From assembly GCA_016714225.1 (NCBI GenBank), contig JADJNS010000010.1, forward strand, positions 248,001-312,000: a DNA stretch of 64,000 nt. Direction: 5' to 3'. This stretch comes from Archangiaceae bacterium (GTDB lineage Bacteria > Myxococcota > Myxococcia > Myxococcales > Myxococcaceae). Shown here in pieces: positions 29,552 to 39,860 of this stretch; within the stretch, counting starts at the first letter, position 1; every line of letters begins with the position of its first letter. Both the position numbers and the translations under genes were made by a program. The notes under the pieces are model-generated. The model was not told where the DNA came from. It made no database searches and was given only the letters and a program-made list of their open reading frames with translations.

Positions 29552-31690
29552 TCAGCGCAGCAGCACGCCGATGAGGAAGCCGAGCGCGAGCAGCAAGAGG
29601 CCGCCGGTGACCAGCACGTAGGGGTGCATCCACGGCGGAGACTCTTCGAGCGGCTCTTCGTTGCGCGCCTGCACGCCGGTGGGCTCTTTGCGGTGCGGCG
29701 GCATCACCGCGCTCTTGCGCGCAGGCCGCGGGGCCGAGACGCGCGGGGCTGGGGTATTGCCCGAGCGGTAGGCCGGCGAAGTTCCGGTGATGCGTGGAGC
29801 CGGCACCGCCTTGGTCGGCTCGTACACGGGCGCTGCCGTCGCGGCGACCTTGGTCGCCGGGTCGACCAGACCGCCGATCTCGGTCTTCGGGTCGTCGAGG
29901 TCGGCGTCGACTACCGCATCGACCACCGCGCCGGCCGCTTGCACCGCCTGCTCGGGGCCGGTGTCGGGCTCGGCGGTGCGCAAGCCGATGGGCCGCTTGA
30001 TGCCCTCGGGAGCCGTGACCTCCGAGCCGTGCAGGCTCGAGTCGGAAGGCGCCGCCCGCTGCGGCGGGCGGTCGAACGCGGTGACGCCCGAGCGGCGGTT
30101 GGGGCTGGCCACCGTCTCGGTGGGCACCGGCCCCGCCGACTTGCGCGGCACCGGGTCGGAGCTCTTGGTGCCGAACGGCAGCGGGCCAGGGCCCTGCGTC
30201 ACCGGCTCGGGCGGGAGCGTCTCGGGGCCCTCGTCGACCGGGCCCGAGGCGGTGCTCTCTTGCGCCTCGGCGGCGGCGATGATGCCGAGCAGCTCGGGAG
30301 ACAGCTCGCCCATCTCGGTGGCGTCGTCGTCGAGCTCGTCGATGACCTTGTGCTTGCCGGTGAGCTGCGCCGGTACCGCGGTGGTGACCGGCGGCTTCTG
30401 CGGCGGGGCGACCGGCGGTGCCGCGGGCGCCGCGGCCAGGGTCTTCGCCGCCGTCGCCGGCGGGCTCGAAGCTGCGGGGCTCGGCGCGGGCGGCGCCGGC
30501 GCCTTCTCCGAGGAAGCCGGCGGCTTCGGCGCCGAGGCGGGCGGCGGTGCCTTCTCGGCGGGAGCCGACGGCTTCGGCGCCGGTACGGGCGCCGCTGCCG
30601 CCGCCGCCGACTTCACCGAGGCCGGCACCGCGTGGTTGGCGGTGGCGCGGGTGGGGGCCTCGCGGGAGACGGCGGCGCGCTCGAACGCCTGCGACATCTC
30701 TTCGGCGGTCTGAAAGCGGTCTTCCGGCTTGATGGCCATCGCCTTCTGCAGCATCAGCGCGAGCGCGGGAGTCGCGCCGCCCCACACCTTGGTGATGTCG
30801 GGGCGCGGGCGGGTGAGGTGCGCCCGCATCAGGTCTTGCTCGTCTTCGTCGGGAAAGGGCGGCTGGTTCGAAATCATGCGGTACAGCACCACGCCCAGCG
30901 CGTAGAGGTCGGCGCGGCCGTCGAGCTGCTTCTCGCCCACGATCTGCTCGGGCGCCATGAAGTCGGGCGTGCCCCAGATGATGCCGGTGCGGGTCAGCGC
31001 GGTGGTGTGCCCGCGCGCCAGGCCCAGGTCGAGCAGCGTCACCTTGCCCTGCGGGCTGATGAAGATGTTCGACGGCTTCAGGTCGCGGTGAATGAGGTTC
31101 TTGCCGTGAATGTAGCCGAGCGCCGAGCACAGCTGCTTCACCAGCGGCAACAGCTGCTCGGGCGTGAGCCGCCCGCCGTTGGCGTCGAGCAGGTCCCACA
31201 GCGAGCCGCCCTCGAGGTACCGCATCACCAGGAAGGGCACGTCGCGGTGCCGGCCGACCGCGTAGAGGGTGACGATGTTGGGGTGGTCGAGCTTCCCCAT
31301 CACCTGCGCTTCGCGCTCGAAGCGCTTCACCGTCTCGTCTTGCAGGTTGTTGATGCTGAGCACCTTCACCGCCACCTTGCGGCCCAGCTTCATCTCGGTG
31401 GCGAGAAAGACGTTGCCCATGCCGCCCTCGCCAATCTTCGACTCGAGCTTCCACTGGCCGAGCAGCGTCTCGGAGACCTCGAGGTCGGTCGGCTTGGGCG
31501 CCGCGGGGGGCGCGGCTGGCCCTCCGGGCGTGGTGCTCACCGCCGCTGCGTCGGCCGCGGGCGGCGCGACGTCACCGGGCGGGGCGACGGCTCCGCACTT
31601 GGGGCAGGTCGAGGCAGACGACTCGAGCGGCTCGCCGCAGCTCTGGCAGCTGCGCTGTTTGCTGCCCGGGGCCGTCACCGCCTCGCTCAT
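29552..31690 (-). CDS. Ser/Thr protein kinase with zinc ribbon and C-terminal anchor
   Basis: 712 residues. A zinc ribbon (CQSCGEPLESSASTCPKCG) precedes the kinase domain: GEGGMG, VAVKVL, HRDLKPSNIF, and LDLGLAR with DLG in place of DFG. The catalytic Asp residues and the Lys are present, so it should be active. A very long Pro/Ala/Glu-rich segment (about 345-680, many PAPKPSAPAEKAPPP-like stretches) follows, then a single transmembrane helix at the extreme C-terminus (VLVTGGLLLLALGFLIGVLL). It lies 42 bp downstream of the FHA-sigma54 activator gene on the same strand, mirroring the kinase/activator pair at 11.2-14 kb. Confidence 0.92.
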   Translation of the reverse strand: MSEAVTAPGSKQRSCQSCGEPLESSASTCPKCGAVAPPGDVAPPAADAAAVSTTPGGPAAPPAAPKPTDLEVSETLLGQWKLESKIGEGGMGNVFLATEMKLGRKVAVKVLSINNLQDETVKRFEREAQVMGKLDHPNIVTLYAVGRHRDVPFLVMRYLEGGSLWDLLDANGGRLTPEQLLPLVKQLCSALGYIHGKNLIHRDLKPSNIFISPQGKVTLLDLGLARGHTTALTRTGIIWGTPDFMAPEQIVGEKQLDGRADLYALGVVLYRMISNQPPFPDEDEQDLMRAHLTRPRPDITKVWGGATPALALMLQKAMAIKPEDRFQTAEEMSQAFERAAVSREAPTRATANHAVPASVKSAAAAAAPVPAPKPSAPAEKAPPPASAPKPPASSEKAPAPPAPSPAASSPPATAAKTLAAAPAAPPVAPPQKPPVTTAVPAQLTGKHKVIDELDDDATEMGELSPELLGIIAAAEAQESTASGPVDEGPETLPPEPVTQGPGPLPFGTKSSDPVPRKSAGPVPTETVASPNRRSGVTAFDRPPQRAAPSDSSLHGSEVTAPEGIKRPIGLRTAEPDTGPEQAVQAAGAVVDAVVDADLDDPKTEIGGLVDPATKVAATAAPVYEPTKAVPAPRITGTSPAYRSGNTPAPRVSAPRPARKSAVMPPHRKEPTGVQARNEEPLEESPPWMHPYVLVTGGLLLLALGFLIGVLLR

Positions 31691-31732
31691 TCGAACGCGA
31701 AGCTAACGCGAAACCGCCACGGGAGTGAGCGA

Positions 31733-33055
<1,323 letters not shown>

Positions 33056-33219
33056 GTAATTTCTTCAGGTCAGCATGATGCGCCGAGGCTGCACTGTCCA
33101 CTCCTGACAACAAGCAGCACGAGCGCATCGCAGCGAAAAGTGTGGATCAACGCCTTGGCAGGGACCTTGCTCAGTAACACATCAGTTAGCTCCGGGGGCG
33201 GAGCGAAACCAAAGGACGG

Positions 33220-33251
33220 GCGGTTGGAGAATGAGGGCTCCAACCGCCCTC
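33220..33251 (+). terminator. strong hairpin between divergent genes
   Basis: A perfect 12-bp stem, GGGCGGTTGGAG (33220-33231) with CTCCAACCGCCC (33240-33251), has an 8-base loop. On the plus strand it is followed by TCCGTCTTT, and on the minus strand by GTCCTTTGG, so a weak terminator is possible in either direction. Yet the flanking genes diverge and neither ends here. It may end a short RNA from the 33.06-33.22 kb gap, or act in the leader of the lipoprotein gene starting at 33300. Confidence 0.5.
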
Positions 33252-33299
33252 CGTCTTTGCGGGACCGTTCGGCTTCGCGACGCGGCAAAGTTCGGTTTC

Positions 33300-34688
33300 A
33301 TGCGGGAGAGCCAGTCATCGGCGCAGCGCCGGCCCTTGTTGCTCGCGGTGGTGGTCGGCCTGCTGCTCGGCTGCCCGAGCGAGAAGCCGCCGCCTTCGCG
33401 CGTGGCGCGTTCGGTGCCCGACGCCTCGGTCGCGCCGGCAGTGAAGAGGCCGGCCCCGGTCGACCGGTCGCGCGCGGTGGCGCACATCGTCTGCCCGAGC
33501 TCTGAGGGCCCGGCGTTCTTCGTGGCTCCCGACCGGGTGGTGGCGCGGGCGCGGTTCGTCTGCGACGCGCCGCGGGTGAAGCTGTTCGACGGGCGCACGC
33601 TGCTGGCCCGGGTGGTGAAGACCCAGCGCGAGTACGACCTCGCCGAGCTCGAGGTGGCGGGCGGAGAGGGCGAGGCGGTGCCGGCGGGAAGCGCGCTCGA
33701 GCTCGCCGAGACCGACGACGTGCAGGTGCCGGGCGGGCCGTCGGGCACCGTGCGCGGAGTCGACCGGGTGCGGCTGGGCGTGCCGCACTTCGAGGTGGCG
33801 TTCGAGCGGCTGCCGGCGCCGGGCTCGCTGGTGGTCGATGGCGACGGGCGCGCGGTAGGGCTCGTGACCGAGGCGACGCTGGTGCTGCCCATCGAGGCGG
33901 TGGGGCCGGCAGAGGGTTGGGCCGAGGTGCAACAGCGGGCGAAGACGGCGGCGGCGCGCGAGGTGGCGATGCTGCGCCGCGCGCTGCTCAAGCCGTCGCT
34001 GGCGGCGGCGCTGGTCGACGCGAGCGGAGACCTGAGCGCGGTGCTGCTGTCGCGGGTGCCGGAACCTCAGGTGACGCTGCAGCGGGGCACCTGCGTGCAG
34101 ACGGTGAAGCCGGGGTGGGAGAAGTTTCGCGTCACCGCGTGGCTCGACCCGTCGACGCGCGAGCTGTTTCAATTCATCGACGCGCACGACCTCGACATCG
34201 GGCTGCTGGCCAGCACCGTGCGCGTGCCGGCGGGGTGCGCCGGCGCGCAGCTGACGCTCGAGGGGGCCGACCCGCTGCTGCACCAGGTGGCGGTGGTGAC
34301 GACGGCGGTGCAGGTGGCAGAGACGGCGACGCCGCGGGTTCCAGTCGATGCGGGGCCTTCGCGGCCGGTCGAGGTGTCCGCCCCGGGGCTCGACGAGCGG
34401 GCGTGGCGGGGGCGATTTCAGGCGTTGAAGGACGAGCGCGAGGCGTTCGAGCGCGACCTGCGCGACAAGCAGCGCTTCATCGAGGCGGTCGACCGCGCGT
34501 ACCGGCGGGTGAACCTGCGCGCCGGCCTGGCGGTGCCGGTGATGAACGCCGACGAGGCGATTCGTTACGACCAGTACAAGAAGGACTTGGAGAGCGCCGA
34601 CGCCGACCGCGCGGTGTTTCAGAAGAAGCTCGACGAGCTCGAGCACGACGCGTCGAACGCCGCGGTGCCGAGGGAGTGGAGACGGTGA
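33300..34688 (+). CDS. lipoprotein with inactive trypsin-like domain and coiled coil
   Basis: 462 residues from the ATG at 33300, which opens a lipoprotein signal (LLLGC, C25); the in-frame upstream extension has no signal. Residues about 60-215 resemble HtrA-like trypsin folds: GPAFFVAPDRVVARARFV parallels GSGFFVSPDLVLTNAHVV, YDLAELEV parallels the Asp motif, and PGSLVVDGDGRAVGLV parallels GNSGGPLLNSDGEVVGI. The His and Ser of the triad are not in place, so it is probably a pseudoprotease. The C-terminal ~95 residues are a charged coiled coil (QALKDEREAFERDLRDKQ). A periplasmic binding or scaffold role is inferred. Confidence 0.75.
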   Translation: MRESQSSAQRRPLLLAVVVGLLLGCPSEKPPPSRVARSVPDASVAPAVKRPAPVDRSRAVAHIVCPSSEGPAFFVAPDRVVARARFVCDAPRVKLFDGRTLLARVVKTQREYDLAELEVAGGEGEAVPAGSALELAETDDVQVPGGPSGTVRGVDRVRLGVPHFEVAFERLPAPGSLVVDGDGRAVGLVTEATLVLPIEAVGPAEGWAEVQQRAKTAAAREVAMLRRALLKPSLAAALVDASGDLSAVLLSRVPEPQVTLQRGTCVQTVKPGWEKFRVTAWLDPSTRELFQFIDAHDLDIGLLASTVRVPAGCAGAQLTLEGADPLLHQVAVVTTAVQVAETATPRVPVDAGPSRPVEVSAPGLDERAWRGRFQALKDEREAFERDLRDKQRFIEAVDRAYRRVNLRAGLAVPVMNADEAIRYDQYKKDLESADADRAVFQKKLDELEHDASNAAVPREWRR

Positions 34689-34701
34689 CTCAATTCCCCC
34701 T

Positions 34702-34724
34702 CCCTCTCCCCTCGTGGGAGAGGG
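34702..34724. terminator. hairpin between convergent genes
   Basis: A 9-bp perfect stem, CCCTCTCCC (34702-34710) with GGGAGAGGG (34716-34724), follows the lipoprotein stop by 13 bp. The trailing GGGGTGAGGGG extends a purine-rich sequence of a type often seen as an extragenic repeat in high-GC bacteria. No T-run. It probably separates the lipoprotein gene from the convergent phosphatase-like gene. Confidence 0.5.
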
Positions 34725-34750
34725 CCGGGGTGAGGGGTGGGCGAGATTCC

Positions 34751-35901
34751 TCAGTAGGTCAACACGACTGAAGCAGGGCGGTGATCCGAAGCGTCCTCAA
34801 TCTCATCGGACGCATGAACCCAGGCGTGAGACTTCGAGCGCCCCAGCTCATCGCTCACCAGAATGTGATCGAACACGTGCGGCACTTCGCGCCCCGGTTG
34901 CGGCCGATACGTATTCGTCGAGCGAAACGCATCAGACACGGCCGCGAGCGCATCGACCAGGCCATCGCCCGTCCGCAGCGCCTGGAGCGAACGGTTCGCA
35001 AACTCGTCGTTCCTGTCCCCGCACACCACGACCGCACGCGTCGGGTCTTCCGCGCGCAGCGAGTCGAACACGCGCCGCGTATACTCCGCCTCGGCGCGAC
35101 GAAACGCCTCGGTCGTCTCAGCAAACTCAACATCCGCTCGCGTCGCCTGGTGCGCAACCAACACCACCATCGGATTGCCGGCGACGTCGAGCTCGACCTC
35201 GAGCAGGTGATGCTTCCACCCGAGAGCCGCTCGGCAGAAGCGGGAAACGCGAGCGTCTCGTCCGAATGCACTACCACTCTTCGCACCGGTCACTTCGTCA
35301 GCAGCGCGACGTTGCGGCCCCTCGGGAGTCCCGCTGTCGACGAACACCCGTTCGCGGGGCGGGAACTTCACCGGGTCGACGGCCTCGGCGAGCGCGTCGA
35401 GCGCTTCGCGGCTGCCGACCTCTTGCAGACCGAGCACGTCGGCGTTCATCTGCCGGCCCACCGAGGCGAGTCGACCGAGCTTCGCAGCGAACTGCTCGGG
35501 AGTCGGCCGCAGCCCCGGCCGCTCGCGCACCCATTCGCCGAGGTGTCGAAGAAGTTCTCGACGTTCCACGCGGCGAGCTTGAACGACTGTGGCGCCCGAT
35601 TCGGGGCCGGCTCGTAGACGTAGCCGAGCACGTCTTTGAGCGCGGTGGGGCTGAAGAAGCCGTCCTTCACTCTGCCCGAGTCCTTCGCGTCCCACAGCTC
35701 GAGGAGGTCGGGTCGTGCATCGAGCGCGCGAGCAGCCGCGCGCACGCTGGCGGACAGCCTCGGGTCGGCCGCGACGCTGCGCACCTCGGAAGGCTCGATG
35801 CGGCCGTCGCGCGGCTCGCCGCTGGCGCCGTCGAAGCGGCGGAACTCGTCGCGAATGACTCGCGCGAGGGCGCCGGCGTCGCCGAGCTTTACCGGTGGCA
35901 T
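34751..35901 (-). pseudogene. endonuclease/exonuclease/phosphatase-family gene, frameshifted (copy 1)
   Basis: The 5' part starts at ATG 35899-35901 (MPPVKLGDAG) and runs through FKLAAWNVENFFDTSANG. Near 35545 the coding frame changes, and the remainder continues with NADVLGLQEVG (catalytic Glu), VVVCGDRNDE (Asp/Asn) and DASDHRPASVV (the SDH motif). Together these are the full motif set of the EEP/DNase I-like fold. In the middle (about 35200-35290) another frame reads SDETLAFPASAERL, as EEP proteins often do, so two further compensating shifts are possible. The N-terminal ~100 residues are an extra helical domain. A truncated second copy lies 4 kb away. Confidence 0.75.
35542..35775. repeat. 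duplicated segment, left copy
   Basis: This part of the EEP gene matches 39933-40170 in the same orientation, at roughly 75-80% identity by eye (shared blocks include GGTGTCGAAGAAGTTCTCGA and GGCGAGCTTGAACGAC). A palindromic sequence beyond copy 1 (about 35975-36018) also resembles the terminator at 40298-40330, so the duplicated unit was larger than the gene fragment. Confidence 0.7.
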
Positions 35902-36212
35902 CGACAGAGACTGTCTCTCAGCCCGGCGGGATGGCCACTCGCCGCCGCCGAGACGAAACCTGCGCGCGCCAGCCCGAAAAAGCGAAACGGGTGGCAACGC
36001 GTGAAGTGCGACCGCCGCCCTGTTCAGGCGACCAGGGAAATCCTTCTTAAGTGCTTCCCATCTATGTTGCCGGTCTGCCCCCCCCGAACGTCCGAGCATG
36101 GTCATGAATGTTCTACATTGTGAATCATGCCCTTGACGCAGTCCCGCGCGCCGTGTTGAATCGTTTTTACGATTCTTCGCGACTAGCGACGTCTTGCGAT
36201 AAGTGGGGAACA
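35902..36212. other. transition into the lower-GC block; upstream region of the subtilase gene
   Basis: About 310 bp without a convincing gene. The left part is GC-rich and holds a degenerate copy of the inverted repeat seen at 40298-40330. From about 36030 the DNA becomes visibly AT-richer. A perfect 6-bp stem hairpin, GAATCG (36158-36163) with CGATTC (36170-36175), sits before the subtilase start. TTGACG at 36133 could be a -35 box, but the -10 sequence 17 bases later (TTGAAT) is weak. Confidence 0.4.
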
Positions 36213-38765
36213 ATGGTGACGCCTGTTATCTTTGCTGTTCTTGTAGCGATCTCGGCAAGCGGATCGGAGTACCCGACGTGGGACGAGCAGTTGAGCTTGC
36301 CCCGTGTGCCTGGCGAGTTTGTTGTGCACGTTGGCTCGGGCACGGATCTTTCGCTGGCGGCTCAATCCCTGACAAGCTGGCTCAGCAGGGGCGTCGTTAA
36401 AAAGCTGTCACCCGGTGCGAGACCTTTCGTGGTCGTTTCCGGCATTTCCGATGCGGATGCCGTGCTCATCAGTCGGCATCCCCTTGTGGAACACATTACA
36501 CCGAATTTGATCGGCAGAATGAGCGGCGTTCAAACTAGTTCCGGAGGAAGTTTTTCATTGGGGCTCGATCGAATTGATCAGCGTGGACCAATTACAGCGA
36601 TTCAAAATTACGAGTATGGAACGACGGGAAATGGTGTGCACGTCTTCATCGTCGATGATCAGATAAGACTGACGCACGTCGACTTTGGTAATTTACCGTG
36701 GGACCCGATTGCGCGGCAGGTTACGAACGATTTCGACGCAACGTCAGGTAGCGGACAGAATACTGATCACGGAACGCAGATGGCGAGTATCGTTGGTGGG
36801 CTGCGTGGCGGCGTCGCCAAAGGTGTTCGAATTCATGGTGTAGATGTCGTTGAAACAAGCGGATCTCCGACCATTTCTGGACTTCTGAGTGGATTGCAAT
36901 TCGTCGAGTTGCAGACGGTACGTCCGTCTGTAGTCAATTTGAGTTTAGAATTTCCCGTCAACGCGTCCATTGACGCGGAAGTTCAGGCTCTTATAAATCT
37001 CGGATTTACCGTCGTTGTGTCGGCCGGAAATGGCGCGACGGACGCCGCGAACGTTTCGCCAGCGCGTGTCTCGGACGCTATAACTGTCGGCGCTCTCAAT
37101 CAACAGTTTGGCAGCGACACGTTCTTGTCCACCTCGAACTACGGAGCCCTCGTGGATTTGCTGGCTCCCGCTAAAAGTATTGTCGCCGCCGACAATTTTA
37201 GCGACGTATCTTTTAATAGTCACGGCGACGGAACGTCACAAGCAGCCGCACATGTGACTGGTATCGCCGCTCGTTATCTCGAACTCCGTCCAACTGCGAC
37301 ACCTGTTGCTGTGTCGACTGCCATCACTCAGGCTGCCACTTTTGGCGTCGTCTCGGGCGGCCTCCCGCCTGGAACACCTAACGCGATCGCGTTCTCGGAT
37401 TTTGTCGCTCCGAGGAACTTTCCCGCTCGAGCGATTCGATCAGGGACAGAGCGTTTTGACGGTGCGCTTCACACTTTCTTTATTAGTTCCCAAAAGAGAA
37501 TTGTTACTGGCTATCAGCGATCCGGGACTCGTGGGCCAGTCCCTTGCCTTAGCGCAATGCAAGAAGCTTCCTCGAAGCCGGCTGCCGGCGGGGGCGGAGG
37601 TGGCAATACCACTAGTTCTGGATCTGAAGCCTTTGCTGCATTTATTGACGGAAGCAGTATCATTTGGCAGACGACACTTCCGTCTGCCCATGATTGCGTT
37701 GGCAATCCGACTGACTTTTCAAGCGCCGTAATGTCGGCTGTGGACTCTGTTGGTGACGTCTATGTCGCCGTCAATAGAACTGCAGGAATTAAGCAGCAAG
37801 CTTTCGTTTACAAGATTAGTGGTTCAACTCATGCGGTGCTTTGGGGCCTACAAATTGGGTCCGTTAGTACTCGTCTGGCAGGCGTTGTTTTGGACGGCGT
37901 CGGCCACGTGATTGTCGCGGGTGATACCTCTGACACGATGCCTGGTTCTACTTCGTTTGGTGGCTCCGATGGATTTGCCATTTCATTTAGCGCTAGCGGC
38001 ATGCCTGGAGCTAGTCCGCTCTTCACAAGAAAATTCGGAACTGCGGGCAATGAGACGCTAACAAGCGTAGCGAATCGAGACGTGACGACGGTGGTGCTGG
38101 CTGGTGTTACTCCGTCCTTGATGCCTTCCGCTAAGGACATCTCAGGCGTCACGATGACGGCAGCGTTTGGTGGGGATGACGCTTTTGTAGTCGCAATCCC
38201 CACTTCGGGGGCCAACTCGGGAATTGTAACTAATACATTGCAAGTGGGCGGTTCTGGCAACGAAGGCCGTATAGCTGTGGCTAGTAATGGGATAGCCGTT
38301 GCGATATCTGGGTCGACTACGAGTGCTCTGGCTGCTCCTAGGCTCGGCGGTGGTGGCTTGGATGCATTTGTCGCGAAGCTCGACGCGAACCTTGTTGGCC
38401 AATGGATGCCGAAGATCGCTCAGTTTGGTGGAGCATCGAACGAAAGCGTTTCTACGGTGCTGCTTGGTGGAAATAACCCTGACGTTTTCATCGTTGGGTC
38501 ATCTACGGGCTCGCTAACGCAGGGGGCAAACCCGGGTGGGTTCGACACCTTTGTAGTAAAATACTCGAAAGATGGGCAGTGGCGCTGGGATTGGCAGTCA
38601 AATGCCGTGGGAGACGATGAGGCCAGAGGCGCCGCTTCAAATTCTCAGTTCGGAGATGGTGAAGCCCCCTTGTACATTGTCGGCCATACGGCGAGCAACG
38701 TTTGGCCCAAGTCTCCGTCGCTAGGCGACACTGACTGGTTTAACATTGTTCTCGAGGGCTTCTAA
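36213..38765 (+). CDS. secreted subtilisin-like serine protease with beta-propeller repeat tail
   Basis: 850 residues from ATG 36213, which has GGGGA six to seven bases upstream and opens a signal peptide (MVTPVIFAVLVAISASGS). The S8 triad is visible: HVFIVDDQIR (Asp), DHGTQMASIVGG (His), GDGTSQAAAHVTG (Ser), with VVVSAGNGA supplying the oxyanion Asn. An inhibitor-I9-like prodomain probably precedes it. The C-terminal ~370 residues contain repeats ending in FGGSDGFAISF, FGGDDAFVVAI, GGGGLDAFVAKL and PGGFDTFVVKY, as in SBBP seven-bladed propellers. GC content is near 50% by eye, clearly below its neighbours, with many A/T third positions. This points to horizontal acquisition. Confidence 0.9.
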   Translation: MVTPVIFAVLVAISASGSEYPTWDEQLSLPRVPGEFVVHVGSGTDLSLAAQSLTSWLSRGVVKKLSPGARPFVVVSGISDADAVLISRHPLVEHITPNLIGRMSGVQTSSGGSFSLGLDRIDQRGPITAIQNYEYGTTGNGVHVFIVDDQIRLTHVDFGNLPWDPIARQVTNDFDATSGSGQNTDHGTQMASIVGGLRGGVAKGVRIHGVDVVETSGSPTISGLLSGLQFVELQTVRPSVVNLSLEFPVNASIDAEVQALINLGFTVVVSAGNGATDAANVSPARVSDAITVGALNQQFGSDTFLSTSNYGALVDLLAPAKSIVAADNFSDVSFNSHGDGTSQAAAHVTGIAARYLELRPTATPVAVSTAITQAATFGVVSGGLPPGTPNAIAFSDFVAPRNFPARAIRSGTERFDGALHTFFISSQKRIVTGYQRSGTRGPVPCLSAMQEASSKPAAGGGGGGNTTSSGSEAFAAFIDGSSIIWQTTLPSAHDCVGNPTDFSSAVMSAVDSVGDVYVAVNRTAGIKQQAFVYKISGSTHAVLWGLQIGSVSTRLAGVVLDGVGHVIVAGDTSDTMPGSTSFGGSDGFAISFSASGMPGASPLFTRKFGTAGNETLTSVANRDVTTVVLAGVTPSLMPSAKDISGVTMTAAFGGDDAFVVAIPTSGANSGIVTNTLQVGGSGNEGRIAVASNGIAVAISGSTTSALAAPRLGGGGLDAFVAKLDANLVGQWMPKIAQFGGASNESVSTVLLGGNNPDVFIVGSSTGSLTQGANPGGFDTFVVKYSKDGQWRWDWQSNAVGDDEARGAASNSQFGDGEAPLYIVGHTASNVWPKSPSLGDTDWFNIVLEGF

Positions 38766-38820
38766 ACGGCTTCTAAAACCGGTCTCGCTACGCATCCTTA
38801 ACCCCACTGTTCAGCTGAGT

Positions 38821-38844
38821 TGATCGCCCTTGCGCGGGCGATCA
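38821..38844 (+). terminator. hairpin downstream of the subtilase gene
   Basis: A perfect 9-bp stem, TGATCGCCC (38821-38829) with GGGCGATCA (38836-38844), has a 6-base loop and is followed by TTTCTT. This resembles an intrinsic terminator 56 bp after the subtilase stop. It also lies just upstream of the transposase remnant and may be part of the element end. Confidence 0.6.
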
Positions 38845-38867
38845 TTTCTTGATCTGTAGTGACGATG

Positions 38868-39820
38868 GCAGAGGCACACCCAGTCGTACTACGGCAGCGT
38901 GTCGTCCAAGCGTACGAGCGGGGCGAGGGTTCCTTCGCGATGTTCGCGAAACGATTCCGCGTTGGTGAGGCGAGCGTCAATTGGTGGTCGCGCAGCAACG
39001 GCGAGTCGGGCATGTGGAGCCGCAGAGAAGCGCGGGGGGGGAATGCCCTCTGACGTCGCGCTCGATGCGATCGAAGAGATCCTGGAGCGGCTCGGCGACG
39101 CCACGGCCGCTGAGATCACCGCCGCGTACAACCGAGGTCGGAGGGGCAAGGCACGGCGGCACGCGTCGAGCATCAAGCGCGCGCTACATCGCGGTGGATA
39201 CGTCGTGAAAAAAAACGGCTGAGAGCGCTCGAAGAGTTGCGCCCAGACGTCGTTGCCAAACGCGACGCCTTCCGTCAAATGATGCGCCGGCTCCCTGTCG
39301 AACGACTCGTTTTCCTCGACGAGTCGGGTCTGAACGCCGCGATGACGAGGACGCACGCGTGGGGCAGAAGGGGGCAGGAGTTCGTCGAGTGCACGCCGAT
39401 GAACTGGGGCAAGAACCTCACACTGCTCGGCGCAATGCGCCTTACGTGGCGGATTCTGTTGAGCACGATGTTTGAGGCGACGAACAACAACAACTTCGTC
39501 AGCTGGGGCGTGACGAAGCTCCTTCCCCGTCTCAAGCGCGGCGACATCGTCGTCCTGGACAACTTGGCCGCGCACAAGCACCCTCGCGTGAAATTCTGGT
39601 GCCGGCGCGCTGGCTCCGGGTGCTGTACCTGTCGCCGTACTCGCACGACTTCAACCCCATCGAGCCCGGCTGGGCGCTTCAGAAGCAGTACCTACCCAAG
39701 CGAGCTCCCCGCACCGCCGGCAATCTCGTCCGCGTTGCTCGCCGCGCACGGCACCGTGTGACGCCGCGACATTGTCGCCAGTGGTTCAAGCACTCTGGCT
39801 ACCGCGTTCAACACAGATGA
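38868..39820 (+). mobile_element. IS630-family transposase gene broken into several frames
   Basis: Successive frames carry one transposase: a helix-turn-helix (VVQAYERGEGSFAMFAKRF, from 38868), a second DNA-binding part (PSDVALDAIEEILERL to RALHRGGYVVKK), then the DDE catalytic core with RLVFLDESGLN, DIVVLDNLAAHKHP and SHDFNPIEPGWA. Frame changes occur at a run of eight G (39034-39041), at eight A (39208-39215) and near 39593. An A-run slip could be programmed, as known for some insertion sequences, but three breaks imply decay or sequencing error. Clear terminal inverted repeats could not be confirmed. GC-rich, unlike the adjacent subtilase gene. Confidence 0.82.
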
Positions 39821-39860
39821 TCTCTGTGGTTAGTACCTCTGCACAGGAGATCTGAATTGT

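Noticed and set aside
30400..30620. Tandem repeat array in the kinase linker
   Set aside because: It is Pro/Ala-biased low-complexity coding sequence without a constant unit length.
36133..36163. sigma70 promoter TTGACG-17-TTGAAT for the subtilase gene
   Set aside because: The -10 box matches the consensus at only half of its positions, so it was mentioned but not called.
38849..39840. Possible terminal inverted repeats of the IS630 element (GATCTGTAGT near 38850 and a similar sequence near 39812)
   Set aside because: Only about 8 of 11 bases match and no TA duplication could be fixed, so the ends were not annotated.
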